From the NCBI RefSeq assembly GCF_011064545.1, contig NZ_JAAMFG010000034.1, positions 248,001 through 312,000 of the forward strand: 64,000 nucleotides of DNA. Reading direction: 5' to 3'. The position numbers and the translations under genes are program-made. Below, piece by piece: positions 38,152 to 50,843 of this stretch; within the stretch, counting starts at the first letter, position 1, and each line of letters begins with the position of its first letter. Origin of the DNA: Wenzhouxiangella sp. XN24 (GTDB lineage: Bacteria; Pseudomonadota; Gammaproteobacteria; Steroidobacterales; XN24). The notes beneath the pieces were generated by a model. The model did not search any database and was not told the DNA's origin. It saw only the letters and a program-made list of their open reading frames with translations.

Positions 38152-39702
38152 ATGAACCCCGGGGACCAGGACAAGAGCCAGTCTTTCAGCCGCTGGGTGG
38201 AGCGGGTAGGGCACAAGATCCCCGATCCGGTGATCATTTTCATGTCGTTCTACCCGATCGCCTTCATCGCCACGATCCTGCTCGGCGGCCACACGTTCGA
38301 GACCATGGGCGCCGGTGGCGAGACGATCAGCTACCAGATCCTGCCGATGTACGAGTCCGAGCACGTCCGCTGGATCTTCGACAACGCCTTGCTGCGCAAC
38401 TGGCTGGCCTTCGGCAACGGCGTACTCGCGGTCATCCTGGTGGTCATGCTGGCGATCGGCGTGGCGGAGAACTCCGGGCTGTTCGCCGCACTGATCAAGC
38501 GCGTCGGCACCCATATCCCGCAGGCCTGGCTGCCGCTGCTGTTGATGTTTCTCGGCATCACGAGCTCCGTGGCGACCGACGCCGGATACCTGGTGCTGAT
38601 CCCGCTGGCCGGGCTGCTTTACGCCGGGCTCGGGCGCAATCCGTTGATCGGCATGGCCACGGCGTTCGCAGGCGTCTCCGCCGGCTTCAGCGCCAACCTG
38701 ATTCCCGGTACCCCGATCGACGTGATCATCGGCATGAATGCCCAGGTGTTCGCCGAGTCCCAGGGCGTGCCTTTCACCACCGCGGAGGGCGTGCCGCTGC
38801 GCCCGGCTACCATGCATTACTGGTTCATCGCCACGTCCACCGTCGTGCTGGCCTTCACCGGGGCCTGGGTGACCCGGCGCTTCGTCGAGCCGAAGCTCGA
38901 CGGCCAGCCTTTCGAGCTCCCCCCGGAAATCGGACTGAATGAATTCGAAGCCAGTGCCGCCGAGCGCAAGGGATTGCGCGCCGCAGGCTTCGGGCTGCTG
39001 GTGGCGGCGGCGGCGATCGGCGGCCTCGCCCTCGGGCCGCTCGGGGCTTACACGGACGCCGAGGGCACTCGCGTCCTGCCGTTTTTGAACAACATCATCC
39101 TGCTGATCTCGCTGTTCTTCATCATCGAGGGCCTGTTCTTCGGCTACGCCTCGGGCAACTTCCGCCGCGTGGGCGACGTCGTCAAGGCCATGGTGAAGCA
39201 GATGAACACCATGGGATACATCCTGGTGCTGACCTTTTTCAGCTACAACTTCCTCGGGCTGCTCAGCTACAGCGGGCTGGGCTCCTATATCACCTACCTG
39301 GGCGCGGAAGGCCTGGTGGCGCTGGGGCTGCAGCAATTCCCGGTGCTGCTGTTAATCGGCTTCGTGCTGACCACGGCCGTCATCAACCTGTTCATCGGCG
39401 GGTTGACGTCGAAGTGGATGCTGCTGGGACCGATCTTCGTGCCCATGCTGTATTTCGTGAACCCGGCCATGACGCCCGACCTGGTGGCGGCGGCCTTCCG
39501 CGTGGCGGACTCGGCCACCAATATCATCACGCCAATGATGGTCTACTCGGGGGTGATCCTGGCCTTCATGCGCAAGTACCGCCCGGGACTCGGATTCGGC
39601 GACATGCTGCTGATCATGCTGCCGTACTCGATCGTGTTCATGATCGTCTGGACGGCCCTGCTGGTGACGTTTTTCGTGTTCTCGATCCCGCTAGGTTTCT
39701 GA
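38152..39702 (+). CDS. AbgT-family transporter, copy 1
   Basis: 516 residues from ATG 38152, which has AAGGAG 6 nt upstream. About 11-13 membrane helices. AbgT proteins import p-aminobenzoyl-glutamate (a folate breakdown product) or export sulfonamide-like drugs. Typical segments are WVERVGHKIPDPVIIFMSFY, GITSSVATDAGYLVLIPLAG, AFAGVSAGFSANLIPGTPID and RVADSATNIITPMMVYSGVI. A second, clearly related copy lies at 45972. The frame is open upstream, but the ribosome site and the family N-terminus fix the start. Confidence 0.93.
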   Translation: MNPGDQDKSQSFSRWVERVGHKIPDPVIIFMSFYPIAFIATILLGGHTFETMGAGGETISYQILPMYESEHVRWIFDNALLRNWLAFGNGVLAVILVVMLAIGVAENSGLFAALIKRVGTHIPQAWLPLLLMFLGITSSVATDAGYLVLIPLAGLLYAGLGRNPLIGMATAFAGVSAGFSANLIPGTPIDVIIGMNAQVFAESQGVPFTTAEGVPLRPATMHYWFIATSTVVLAFTGAWVTRRFVEPKLDGQPFELPPEIGLNEFEASAAERKGLRAAGFGLLVAAAAIGGLALGPLGAYTDAEGTRVLPFLNNIILLISLFFIIEGLFFGYASGNFRRVGDVVKAMVKQMNTMGYILVLTFFSYNFLGLLSYSGLGSYITYLGAEGLVALGLQQFPVLLLIGFVLTTAVINLFIGGLTSKWMLLGPIFVPMLYFVNPAMTPDLVAAAFRVADSATNIITPMMVYSGVILAFMRKYRPGLGFGDMLLIMLPYSIVFMIVWTALLVTFFVFSIPLGF

Positions 39703-39754
39703 GAGCCGACCGCTCGGAAGCGGCGCACGCAAGGATACGGCGGCAAGACGTCGC

Positions 39755-41719
<1,965 letters not shown>

Positions 41720-41740
41720 CAGGCCGCGAATTGTAAGGCA

Positions 41741-41773
41741 TAAAAAGGGCCGGGGGAGTTGCCTCCCCCGGCC
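41741..41773 (-). terminator. Terminator of the decaheme cytochrome gene
   Basis: A perfect 11-bp stem (GGCCGGGGGAG and CTCCCCCGGCC) with loop TTGC, and AAAAA on its left side, which is a T tract on the minus strand. It lies 32 nt past the stop of the leftward decaheme gene and before the ABC-F start. Confidence 0.85.
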
Positions 41774-41804
41774 AGTTCAAGCGCAGCTTGATGCTGCTTG
41801 TTGG

Positions 41805-44231
41805 TTAGTCGTCGTGTCCCGGAACGATGCGGCCTTCGCCATGACACACGGCACAGGACTCAGCGGCTTCTGTCGTGTTCAGATCGAAGTGAGCCTTGGC
41901 AGCCGGCGTGTTGTGGCAACCGTAGCAGGACGCCGCCGTCGGCGCCATGCGACCGGTCAGACCCGGATTGTGCGGGGCAGCTTCCGTCGCACCCGGGAAG
42001 CCGTCAACCACGCTCCAGAGCGCCTCGTCGACGATCGGCAGCTTGTAGGTGTCGGGCAGATGGCAGGTTTCGCAGTCCGCCAGCGCCGCCGGATAGCCGA
42101 TGTCGCTGAAGTCGTACGGGCCCTGGCCGCGGCCGCCCTCGACCGTGCCGCGAATGAAGGAGAAGGGCACGGTGCGAATCGGATCGCCACCCACCGGCTT
42201 GCCGGCGTGCAGACCGTGAATCAGGTCCTTCATGTTCTGCGGCTTCTCGCCGTCGATATCCATGCCCGCGCCGTTCACACCATCGGGAATAATCCCCGAG
42301 AAGATGTTGCTGCTGGACATTTCCGGGTTGTGACAGGCTGCACACCAGTCCGGACCATTGACACGCGAACCGCCATGGAAGCCCAGCGTCTCGTGGCAGG
42401 CCAGGCAGTTCTCCTCACTGACCACCGTGCGACGCGGCTCGCTGGCGAACCCGATCACGGCAGACGTGTCGATGCTGGTGTCCTGGCTCTGCGGACGACC
42501 CTCGATACCGAAGGCCATCAGCGTCGAATCCGGCGGGAAGGCGAACGGCGCGGTCGGGTCGATGCCTGCGACCGTCGTGAATGCACCGTCCGCCGCCGGC
42601 GTCAGGCTGTCCACGAAGTCGGAGAGATTGCCGATGCTCTGGGGCTGATCCCAGGAACGCACGCCGAGCGACACGTCGAGATTCCACCACAGGCGACCAC
42701 CGCCCGGCGCGACGGGAAGGTCGTTCACCAGGTTGTTGTAGTCCTGCGGTGCACCCTCGAACGGACCCGCAGCGGCGCCGCCCGGATGGGCCACGCTCCA
42801 CGCGGTGTAGAAGCGCATGTTGCCGAGACCGATACCGGCCGGCAGGTTCTGCACGTCCACCGGCTCACCATCGGCCAGCAGGCGGAAGGTGACGATCGGC
42901 TGGTTGGCGTCATTGACCGTGACCGAGTCGATCTCGTACTCGAACTGCACGAAACCGTCAGGCTGCAGCGGGTTGTTCGGCGTGGACGAGTTGCTGATAT
43001 GGAACTTGTCAACACTGGCAAACGCGCCCTCGCCATGGCAGACGAGGCAAGCCGCCGTTTCGCTTCCCGCACTGAAGTGCGAGTCGTAGTCGAATTCGTC
43101 CGTTTCCACATGGCAGGTGCCGCAGGCATCCGCGCTCGGACGTGTCTGGAACGCCACGGCGTCCTCTGCACTGCGTCCTTCGGGCTTCGGCATGCGGTTG
43201 TTGTCATGGCAGGTCAGGCAGTTCGCCACCGACTGCGGGTAATGGACCGTGGAATAGTCCTTGCCCCTGAGCTGATAGCCATTGCCGTCCACGTGAATCT
43301 TGTGGGTCATGGTGGTCATGTCGATGGGCGCCCACTCCGTGTCGCTGGAGTCAAGCGAACTGAACGTGCCCGGGTTATGACAGGTCACGCAGTTTTCCAT
43401 CGTGTACCGGCGGTTGCTATGGACGTTCGGGAAGTACAAGTCCGCCCGGTCCGCTGAGTTGCCGTGACAGGCGCCGCAGGACTCCGTCGTCGCGACCAGA
43501 TTACTGGTCGGCGGCAACAACGTCGGCAGGTCGGCCGGCACGAAGTCGATGTTCGCATTGTAGCGCTGGCCGGAAGTCCGGCTCACGACGGAAATGCGAT
43601 GAAGCGCCGCCGGATCATAGGCGAGATCCAGCGTCGGCAGGATGGCCAGCGCCGCCGGCGAGTCCAGCACGCCGCTATCGCCGACACCCGCTTCGTCACC
43701 CGACACCGGCTCATCGCCGCTGCCGTAATAGATGAAGTCCGCCGCAGCATCGATATCGGTGACGAACGTGTACTGGTACACGCCCGGCTCGATCTCGGTC
43801 GCCGGGTTGCGTTCACCGGCGGCACGCAGCACGGCCGCACCAACGTCCCTCTCGCGCGAACGATTGATGTAGCTCTGCCACTGCGGATAGTCGCCCGCGT
43901 CGCTCACCTTGGCGATGGTGAACTCCCAGCGCTCGAGCCCGGTGACCGGCGTACCGGCACTGTCCTGGACTTCGAACGTCACAGTGACGATCGCGCTCGC
44001 AGAAGTGTCGATCTCGACACTGGTGATGCCGCCGGTCAGGGTGCCTTCACCCGGCTCCACGACGCCCGCGCCCGGAGGGCCTTCAGGTCCCGGGGGGCCT
44101 TCAGGGCCCGGAGGCCCGGCAGGACCCGCAGGGCCAGTGGGGCCCGGATCGCCGTCGTCGCCTTCGCAACCGGCAAGGGCCAGCGCAGCGACGCAAGTCG
44201 CCGTGGCCAGCAGTTTCGTCCAATTTTTCAT
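41805..44231 (-). CDS. OmcA/MtrC-family decaheme c-type cytochrome, surface lipoprotein
   Basis: 808 residues from ATG 44231. Lipoprotein signal: KLLATATCVAALALAGC, with lipobox LAGC. Ten CxxCH heme-binding motifs are counted: CGACH, CVTCH, CLTCH, CGTCH, CLVCH, CLACH, CAACH, CETCH, CYGCH, CAVCH. Right after the lipid-anchored Cys comes a Gly-Pro-rich collagen-like tract (GDPGPTGPAGPAGPPGPEGP and on), likely a rigid stalk. The first part of the mature protein is beta-rich, as in other family members, which pass electrons from the outer membrane to minerals or other extracellular acceptors. No porin (MtrB) or periplasmic decaheme (MtrA) gene lies in the window. The strong terminator downstream suggests a single-gene unit. 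Confidence 0.93.
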   Translation of the reverse strand: MKNWTKLLATATCVAALALAGCEGDDGDPGPTGPAGPAGPPGPEGPPGPEGPPGAGVVEPGEGTLTGGITSVEIDTSASAIVTVTFEVQDSAGTPVTGLERWEFTIAKVSDAGDYPQWQSYINRSRERDVGAAVLRAAGERNPATEIEPGVYQYTFVTDIDAAADFIYYGSGDEPVSGDEAGVGDSGVLDSPAALAILPTLDLAYDPAALHRISVVSRTSGQRYNANIDFVPADLPTLLPPTSNLVATTESCGACHGNSADRADLYFPNVHSNRRYTMENCVTCHNPGTFSSLDSSDTEWAPIDMTTMTHKIHVDGNGYQLRGKDYSTVHYPQSVANCLTCHDNNRMPKPEGRSAEDAVAFQTRPSADACGTCHVETDEFDYDSHFSAGSETAACLVCHGEGAFASVDKFHISNSSTPNNPLQPDGFVQFEYEIDSVTVNDANQPIVTFRLLADGEPVDVQNLPAGIGLGNMRFYTAWSVAHPGGAAAGPFEGAPQDYNNLVNDLPVAPGGGRLWWNLDVSLGVRSWDQPQSIGNLSDFVDSLTPAADGAFTTVAGIDPTAPFAFPPDSTLMAFGIEGRPQSQDTSIDTSAVIGFASEPRRTVVSEENCLACHETLGFHGGSRVNGPDWCAACHNPEMSSSNIFSGIIPDGVNGAGMDIDGEKPQNMKDLIHGLHAGKPVGGDPIRTVPFSFIRGTVEGGRGQGPYDFSDIGYPAALADCETCHLPDTYKLPIVDEALWSVVDGFPGATEAAPHNPGLTGRMAPTAASCYGCHNTPAAKAHFDLNTTEAAESCAVCHGEGRIVPGHDD

Positions 44232-44362
44232 GACTCCCTCCAGAGCACGCATATCAGTCAATCCCTAGAAAACCGATCAGCCCAGGTGCCACCCGTCCTT
44301 TGAGATGGAACCAACGCCTGACATGCAAGGAGCCTAGACGCTCGGAAAAGGGTCTGCCATTA

Positions 44363-44380
44363 GGTATCTTACCGATATCG
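44363..44380. promoter_or_regulatory. Overlapping palindromes upstream of the decaheme gene
   Basis: GGTATCTTACC (44363-44373) is an inverted repeat with 4-bp arms, and the adjoining CGATATCG (44373-44380) is a perfect palindrome. They lie about 130 bp before the decaheme start, in an AT-richer patch. An operator role is possible but unproven. Confidence 0.35.
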
Positions 44381-44453
44381 ATACGAAAGAGACGTATTAA
44401 CAGGCGTTAGCTGGACGCGTTCTAATGCCTGCTTTCCGCCATGGATCCCGGCA

Positions 44454-45833
<1,380 letters not shown>

Positions 45834-45930
45834 GTTGACGAGGCTCCTGCGTCGGTTCAAAGACAGCGGATGCTGCCTCAAGCGAGGCCACGGGGCAATT
45901 CGTCACCTCTACCGGCCCGTATCGTGTTTC

Positions 45931-45950
45931 AGGCGGCTATACTGCCGCCT
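45931..45950 (+). promoter_or_regulatory. Palindrome enclosing a -10 box before the second AbgT gene
   Basis: AGGCGGC-TATACT-GCCGCCT is a perfect 7-bp inverted repeat whose centre is a -10-like TATACT (45938-45943). A protein bound here would block polymerase directly. No convincing -35 exists 16-18 nt upstream, so the promoter could need an activator. The gene starts 22 nt downstream. Confidence 0.5.
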
Positions 45951-45971
45951 TCGCGAACAGGAGGCAGCCGA

Positions 45972-47528
45972 ATGGCCCGACAAGAACCCGCCGCAGAAAC
46001 CTCGAGCCCGAGCCCGCTTATTGCAAGAATCCTCGACTGGATCGAACGGGTGGGGAATAAACTGCCGGATCCCGCGGTCCTCTTTCTGCTCGCCCTGATC
46101 ATCACCTGGGTGGTCTCGGCGCTGCTCGCCCCCATCGACTTCTCCGCCATCGACCCGCGCACCGGCGACCCGGTGGTGATCAAGAACCTGCTGTCGGGCA
46201 CCGAGTTCACCAGCTTCCTGTCGCAGATGGTGCAGGTGTTCGTCAATTTCGCCCCCCTCGGCGTCGTGCTGGTCGCAATGCTGGGGATCGGCGTGGCGGA
46301 GCACACCGGCTTCATCAACGCCGGCCTGCGGGCGTTGCTGGGCTTCACCAAGCGCAGTCTGCTCACGCCGATGGTCATCACCGTCGGCATCGTGAGCCAC
46401 ACGGCCGTCGATGCGGGTTACGTGCTGGTGGTTCCGCTGGGTGGCGTCATCTTCTATGCGGCGGGACGTCATCCGCTGGCGGGCATCGCGGCTGCCTTCG
46501 CCGGTGTCTCCGGCGGCTTTTCGGCCAACTTCGTCCCTTCGAGCATCGACCCGATGCTCGCGGGCATCACGCAGGCCGGCGTGCAGGTGCTCGACACCGC
46601 ATTGCTCATCAACCCGCTCAACAACTATTTCTTCACGGCGAGCTCGTCGCTGCTGATCATCCTGCTGGGCTGGTTCCTGACGGACAAGATCGTCGAGCCC
46701 CGGCTCAAGGCCACACCGCTCGACGGCGACCTCGAGGACCTGCCTTCCATGGCGGCGCTGGAACCTGCGGAGCGCCGCGCCCTGCGCTGGTCGCTCGTGT
46801 CCATGGTCTTGGCCCTCGTCGTGCTGACGCTGACGGCCATCCCGGGCGGCTCGCCCTGGCGCGACCCGCTGGGCGAACTGGCCAGCCCCACGGCGCCGCT
46901 GATGCGCTCCATCGTCCCGCTGATTTTCCTGCTGTTCATCATTCCCGGCATCGTGTACGGCTACGCCGCGGGCACGGTGAAGACGCATCGCGACATCATC
47001 GAGGGCATGTCCAAGGCGATGAGCGGCATGGGCTACTACATCGTCATGGCTTTTTTCGCGGCGCAGTTCATCTTCGCCTTCGCGCAATCGAACCTGGGCG
47101 CGCTGATTGCCATCGAGGGCGCCAACTTCCTGCGCGAGCTGGGGATGCCCGCCCAGGTGACACTCATCGGCATCGTATTCGTGACGGGCCTGGTCAACCT
47201 CCTGGTCGGCTCGGCCTCGGCCAAGTGGGCCCTGCTGGCGCCGATCCTCGTGCCGATGCTGATGAGCCTGGGCATTTCGCCCGACCTGACCCAGGCGGCT
47301 TACCGGGTCGGTGACTCGACTACCAATATCATCACGCCGCTGATGCCCTATTTCCCGTTGATCGTGGTGTTCTGCAAGCGCTACGTCAGCAACGCAGGCA
47401 TCGGCACGCTCGTGGCGATGATGTTGCCGTATTCCGTGGTGTTCCTGGTCGGCTGGTCGGCTTTCCTGCTGCTCTACTGGGCGATCGGGCTGCCGCTGGG
47501 CCTGCAGTCGAGTTATGTCTACCCGTAG
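45972..47528 (+). CDS. AbgT-family transporter, copy 2
   Basis: 518 residues from ATG 45972, with AGGAGG about 8 nt upstream. Same family and similar architecture as the gene at 38152: DWIERVGNKLPDPAVLFLLA, VGIVSHTAVDAGYVLVVPLG, AFAGVSGGFSANFVPSSIDP, and YRVGDSTTNIITPLMPYFPL. The two copies share layout throughout, which suggests an old duplication. The difference in the ANLIPGTPID versus ANFVPSSIDP loop may mean different substrates. It sits divergent to the YfcC permease and converges with the MlaC-like gene. Confidence 0.93.
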   Translation: MARQEPAAETSSPSPLIARILDWIERVGNKLPDPAVLFLLALIITWVVSALLAPIDFSAIDPRTGDPVVIKNLLSGTEFTSFLSQMVQVFVNFAPLGVVLVAMLGIGVAEHTGFINAGLRALLGFTKRSLLTPMVITVGIVSHTAVDAGYVLVVPLGGVIFYAAGRHPLAGIAAAFAGVSGGFSANFVPSSIDPMLAGITQAGVQVLDTALLINPLNNYFFTASSSLLIILLGWFLTDKIVEPRLKATPLDGDLEDLPSMAALEPAERRALRWSLVSMVLALVVLTLTAIPGGSPWRDPLGELASPTAPLMRSIVPLIFLLFIIPGIVYGYAAGTVKTHRDIIEGMSKAMSGMGYYIVMAFFAAQFIFAFAQSNLGALIAIEGANFLRELGMPAQVTLIGIVFVTGLVNLLVGSASAKWALLAPILVPMLMSLGISPDLTQAAYRVGDSTTNIITPLMPYFPLIVVFCKRYVSNAGIGTLVAMMLPYSVVFLVGWSAFLLLYWAIGLPLGLQSSYVYP

Positions 47529-47543
47529 GGGAGCGCGGCTGGT

Positions 47544-48215
47544 TCAGTCCGTCATGGCGGCGCGCAGGCAGCGCCCGGCGAGCGTCTGGCGGGCTTCGGG
47601 CGCGCCAGGCGGCTTTCCTGCCGAAGCTTCCAGCTGGCGGATGACGGTTTCCAGCCCCTCGCGGCGGATCGGATCCGCATAGGCGTCACGCAGGCTCAGC
47701 ACATAGGACTGGTCTTCCCAACGCGCATCGTAGATGCGCCACTGGCCGTTGTTGCGCCGTGCCTGGAGGAACACCGACACCGGTTCCGGGAGCCCGGTGC
47801 GGATCCTGAGTTCGACTTCCGCCAGGGTCTCGTCGCCGCCGGGGCGGCCGCCTGCGCCGGGCCGTGGGACCTGGACGTTGTCCCGTGTGAGCAGCAGCAG
47901 ACCCGACGCGTAGCGGTTCACCAGCGTGCCGTACAGCGCATCGGCGAAACGCCGCCGTTGTTCCGGGGAGGCTTCCCGCCAGTGGCGCCCGAGCACCCGG
48001 CGCGTCGCGAACAGCACATCGGCCCTGGGCCGCAGGCGCTGTTCGATGAGGCCCCGGACGGCGACCGGGTCCGCGGCCAGCTGGAGCCGGCAGGCCGACA
48101 CCAGTTCAGCCAGCTCCGCCACGGTCGAGCGGACCACTTCGTCCGGCGCAGAAACGGGTTCCGCCGATCCGCTGGACGCGAGGAAAAACAGGCAGAATAT
48201 GGCTGGCCAGCGCAT
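47544..48215 (-). CDS. MlaC-family periplasmic lipid-binding protein (Ttg2D-like)
   Basis: 223 residues from ATG 48215 with a signal peptide (MRWPAIFCLFFLASSGSAEP). The fold of MlaC/Ttg2D is indicated by RADVLFATRRVLGRHWREAS, QRRRFADALYGTLVNRYASG and RIYDARWEDQSYVLSLRDAY. MlaC ferries phospholipid between the MlaA and MlaFEDB complexes. In this window it is not next to the Mla-like operon at 31.3-34.9 kb, so it is an orphan copy or serves that operon at a distance. Confidence 0.85.
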   Translation of the reverse strand: MRWPAIFCLFFLASSGSAEPVSAPDEVVRSTVAELAELVSACRLQLAADPVAVRGLIEQRLRPRADVLFATRRVLGRHWREASPEQRRRFADALYGTLVNRYASGLLLLTRDNVQVPRPGAGGRPGGDETLAEVELRIRTGLPEPVSVFLQARRNNGQWRIYDARWEDQSYVLSLRDAYADPIRREGLETVIRQLEASAGKPPGAPEARQTLAGRCLRAAMTD

Positions 48216-48365
48216 GGCCACAACCTTAGCATCGGTCAAGGCGCGCTGCGTCGGGCCGGGTGGTCCGGCCGGCGCTGCTTGCCGCCTGGATCGGACCGTC
48301 TGCTATGCTCCGGCGCCAACCGTACACCGTCCCGGAACCGTAAAGAACTGCAGGATACGCAGCCA

Positions 48366-50840
48366 GTGAATATCCCCGAAAGCACATTGCCCGCGCCGCT
48401 GGGTTTCGACGACACGAGCCTGCGGGACGATACCCTCCGGAAGCTGCTCTACGGGGTCGGCAAGGATATCGACAACGCCACCCTGCACGATCTCTACAGC
48501 GCCGTTGCAATGACCATCCGCGAGCGGCTGGTCGGGCGCTGGCACGAGACCCAGCGGCGCATCCGCGCGCAGCAGCCGAGGAAAGTGTATTACCTGTCGC
48601 TGGAATTCCTCATGGGCCGGACCCTGCTCAACGCCGCGATCAATCTCGAGCTCGAGGACAGCGCGCGGTCGTTGCTGGAAGAGATCGGCGTGCGGCTCGA
48701 GCGCCTGGTGGAAGAAGAGCAGGATGCCGGCCTGGGGAACGGCGGCCTCGGCCGCCTTGCCGCCTGTTTTCTGGATTCGATGGCGACCCTGGACCTGGCC
48801 GGCTTCGGCTACGGGATCCGCTACGACTATGGCCTCTTCGAACAGCAGATCGGCCCTGAGGGCGAGCAGATCGAACGTCCCAACACCTGGTTGCGCCTCA
48901 GGAACCTGTGGGAGATCCAGCGCGAGGACGTGCGTTACGAGGTGCGCATCGGGGGCCAGTGCCGGACCGTCCAGGATGCGGACGGCCAGGTGCGCGTCGA
49001 ATGGCATGGCGGGCAATGCGTCGAGGCCGTGGCCTACGACACGCCGGTGCCGGGCAATAACGGGCGCACGGTCAATCACCTGCGCCTGTGGGGCGCGCGT
49101 TACGCTCCGGCCATCGACCTCGACCTGTTCAACGCGGGGCAGTACGACGCGGCGGTCCGGCCGAAGAACGAAGCGGAGAACATTTCCCGTGTCCTTTACC
49201 CGGACGATTCGACGGAGGAGGGCAAGGAACTGCGCATCAAGCAGGAATACTTCTTCGTCTCAGCGAGCCTGCAGGACATCCTGCGGGAGCACGTCGCGGC
49301 GCGGCTCGAACTGGAAGAGCTGCCGGCCCATGTCGCCATACAGCTCAACGACACGCACCCGGCGCTGGCCGTCCCCGAGCTCATGCGATTGTTGATCGAC
49401 ATCCACGGCATGGACTGGGACACCGCGTGGCGCGTTTGCTGCGGGGTATTCAGCTATACCAATCACACCCTGTTACCGGAGGCCCTGGAGACCTGGCCGG
49501 TGCGCATGCTCGAGAAGATCGTCCCGCGTCATCTCGAGATCATCTACCGCATCAACCGCGAGTTCCTCGATGCGGTCTGGGAACGCTATCCGGGCGATCA
49601 TGATCGCCGCCGGCGCATGTCGATCATCGACGAGTCCGGCCACGACGGCCGCCGGGTGCGCATGGCATGGCTCGCGACGATCGGCTCGCACAAGGTCAAC
49701 GGGGTGGCCGCGCTGCATTCGGAACTCGTGCGCGAGACGCTGTTCCCGGATTTCGATGCGTACTATCCCGGGCGTTTCGTGAACGTCACCAACGGCGTCA
49801 CGCCCCGGCGCTGGATGCGCGCGGCCAATCCGCGTCTTGCGGGACTGCTCGACGAGCAGCTCGGCCGGGACTGGACCAACGACCTCGAGCGGCTGCAGGC
49901 CCTGGCCCCACTCGCCGATGACAGCGCATTCCGCGAACGTTTCCGTGCCATAAAACAACACAACAAGGACCGGCTGGCCGCTCATATCCGCTCGCAGACG
50001 GGTATAGCAGTGCACCCCGGGTCGCTGTTCGATGTGCAGATCAAGCGTATCCACGAATACAAGCGGCAGCTGCTCAACGTGCTGCACGTGATCACGCGCT
50101 ACAACCGCATCCTCCAGGCGCCGGAGCGCGACTGGCAGCCGCGCACGGTGATTTTCGCCGGCAAGGCGGCCCCCGGCTACACCAAGGCGAAGCGCATCAT
50201 CCAGCTGATCAACAACGTCGCGGATGTCGTCAATGCCGACACCACGGTCGGTGACCGCCTCAAGGTCGTATTTCTGCCGAACTACAGCGTCTCCGCCGCG
50301 GAGATCATCATTCCTGCAGCCGACCTGTCCGAGCAGATCTCCACCGCCGGCATGGAAGCGTCCGGCACGGGGAACATGAAACTCGCGATGAACGGCGCCC
50401 TGACGATCGGCACGCTCGACGGCGCGAATATCGAGATCCGCGATGCGGTGGGTGAGGACAATATCTTCATTTTCGGCCTGACGGCCGAGGAGGTCGCCGC
50501 GCGCCGGGCGCATGGCTACTATCCCATCGAACTGGCCCGCAGCAATGCGGAGCTCGCGGAGGTGCTGCGCCAGGTCCGGGACGGCTTCTTCTCGCCTGGC
50601 GACCTGCGGCGCTTCTCCCCCGTGGTCGATGCCGTCCTCGAGGATGGGGAGCATTTTCTCTGCCTGGCGGATTACGAACACTACGTGGATACCCAGTCGC
50701 GTGTCGACGAAGCATACGGCGATACCGTTCAATGGACGCGCATGGCGGTGATCAACACCGTGAGCATGGGCCGCTTCAGCAGCGACCGCGCCATCGCAGA
50801 GTACGCCCAACGCATCTGGGCGCTGGAGCCGATCGGATAG
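48366..50840 (+). CDS. glgP: Glycogen/maltodextrin phosphorylase
   Basis: 824 residues from GTG 48366, close to the normal 800-830. Phosphorolysis of alpha-1,4-glucans to glucose-1-phosphate. Marks: RKVYYLSLEFLMGRTLLNAA, GNGGLGRLAACFLDSMATLD, IQLNDTHPALAVPELMRLL, VQIKRIHEYKRQLLNVLHVI, and the pyridoxal-phosphate Lys in EASGTGNMKLAMNGALTIGT. The frame is open upstream through the mlaC region, but a TATGCT -10 box at 48304-48309 and the family N-terminus support 48366. It is the first gene of a run of six closely packed genes. No glgA or glgC is seen. Confidence 0.95.
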   Translation: MNIPESTLPAPLGFDDTSLRDDTLRKLLYGVGKDIDNATLHDLYSAVAMTIRERLVGRWHETQRRIRAQQPRKVYYLSLEFLMGRTLLNAAINLELEDSARSLLEEIGVRLERLVEEEQDAGLGNGGLGRLAACFLDSMATLDLAGFGYGIRYDYGLFEQQIGPEGEQIERPNTWLRLRNLWEIQREDVRYEVRIGGQCRTVQDADGQVRVEWHGGQCVEAVAYDTPVPGNNGRTVNHLRLWGARYAPAIDLDLFNAGQYDAAVRPKNEAENISRVLYPDDSTEEGKELRIKQEYFFVSASLQDILREHVAARLELEELPAHVAIQLNDTHPALAVPELMRLLIDIHGMDWDTAWRVCCGVFSYTNHTLLPEALETWPVRMLEKIVPRHLEIIYRINREFLDAVWERYPGDHDRRRRMSIIDESGHDGRRVRMAWLATIGSHKVNGVAALHSELVRETLFPDFDAYYPGRFVNVTNGVTPRRWMRAANPRLAGLLDEQLGRDWTNDLERLQALAPLADDSAFRERFRAIKQHNKDRLAAHIRSQTGIAVHPGSLFDVQIKRIHEYKRQLLNVLHVITRYNRILQAPERDWQPRTVIFAGKAAPGYTKAKRIIQLINNVADVVNADTTVGDRLKVVFLPNYSVSAAEIIIPAADLSEQISTAGMEASGTGNMKLAMNGALTIGTLDGANIEIRDAVGEDNIFIFGLTAEEVAARRAHGYYPIELARSNAELAEVLRQVRDGFFSPGDLRRFSPVVDAVLEDGEHFLCLADYEHYVDTQSRVDEAYGDTVQWTRMAVINTVSMGRFSSDRAIAEYAQRIWALEPIG

Positions 50841-50843
50841 GCG

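Noticed and set aside
37963-39336. Large N-terminal extension of the sodC frame
   Set aside because: It runs antisense to AbgT copy 1; the true start is marked by a signal peptide and ribosome site at 37962.
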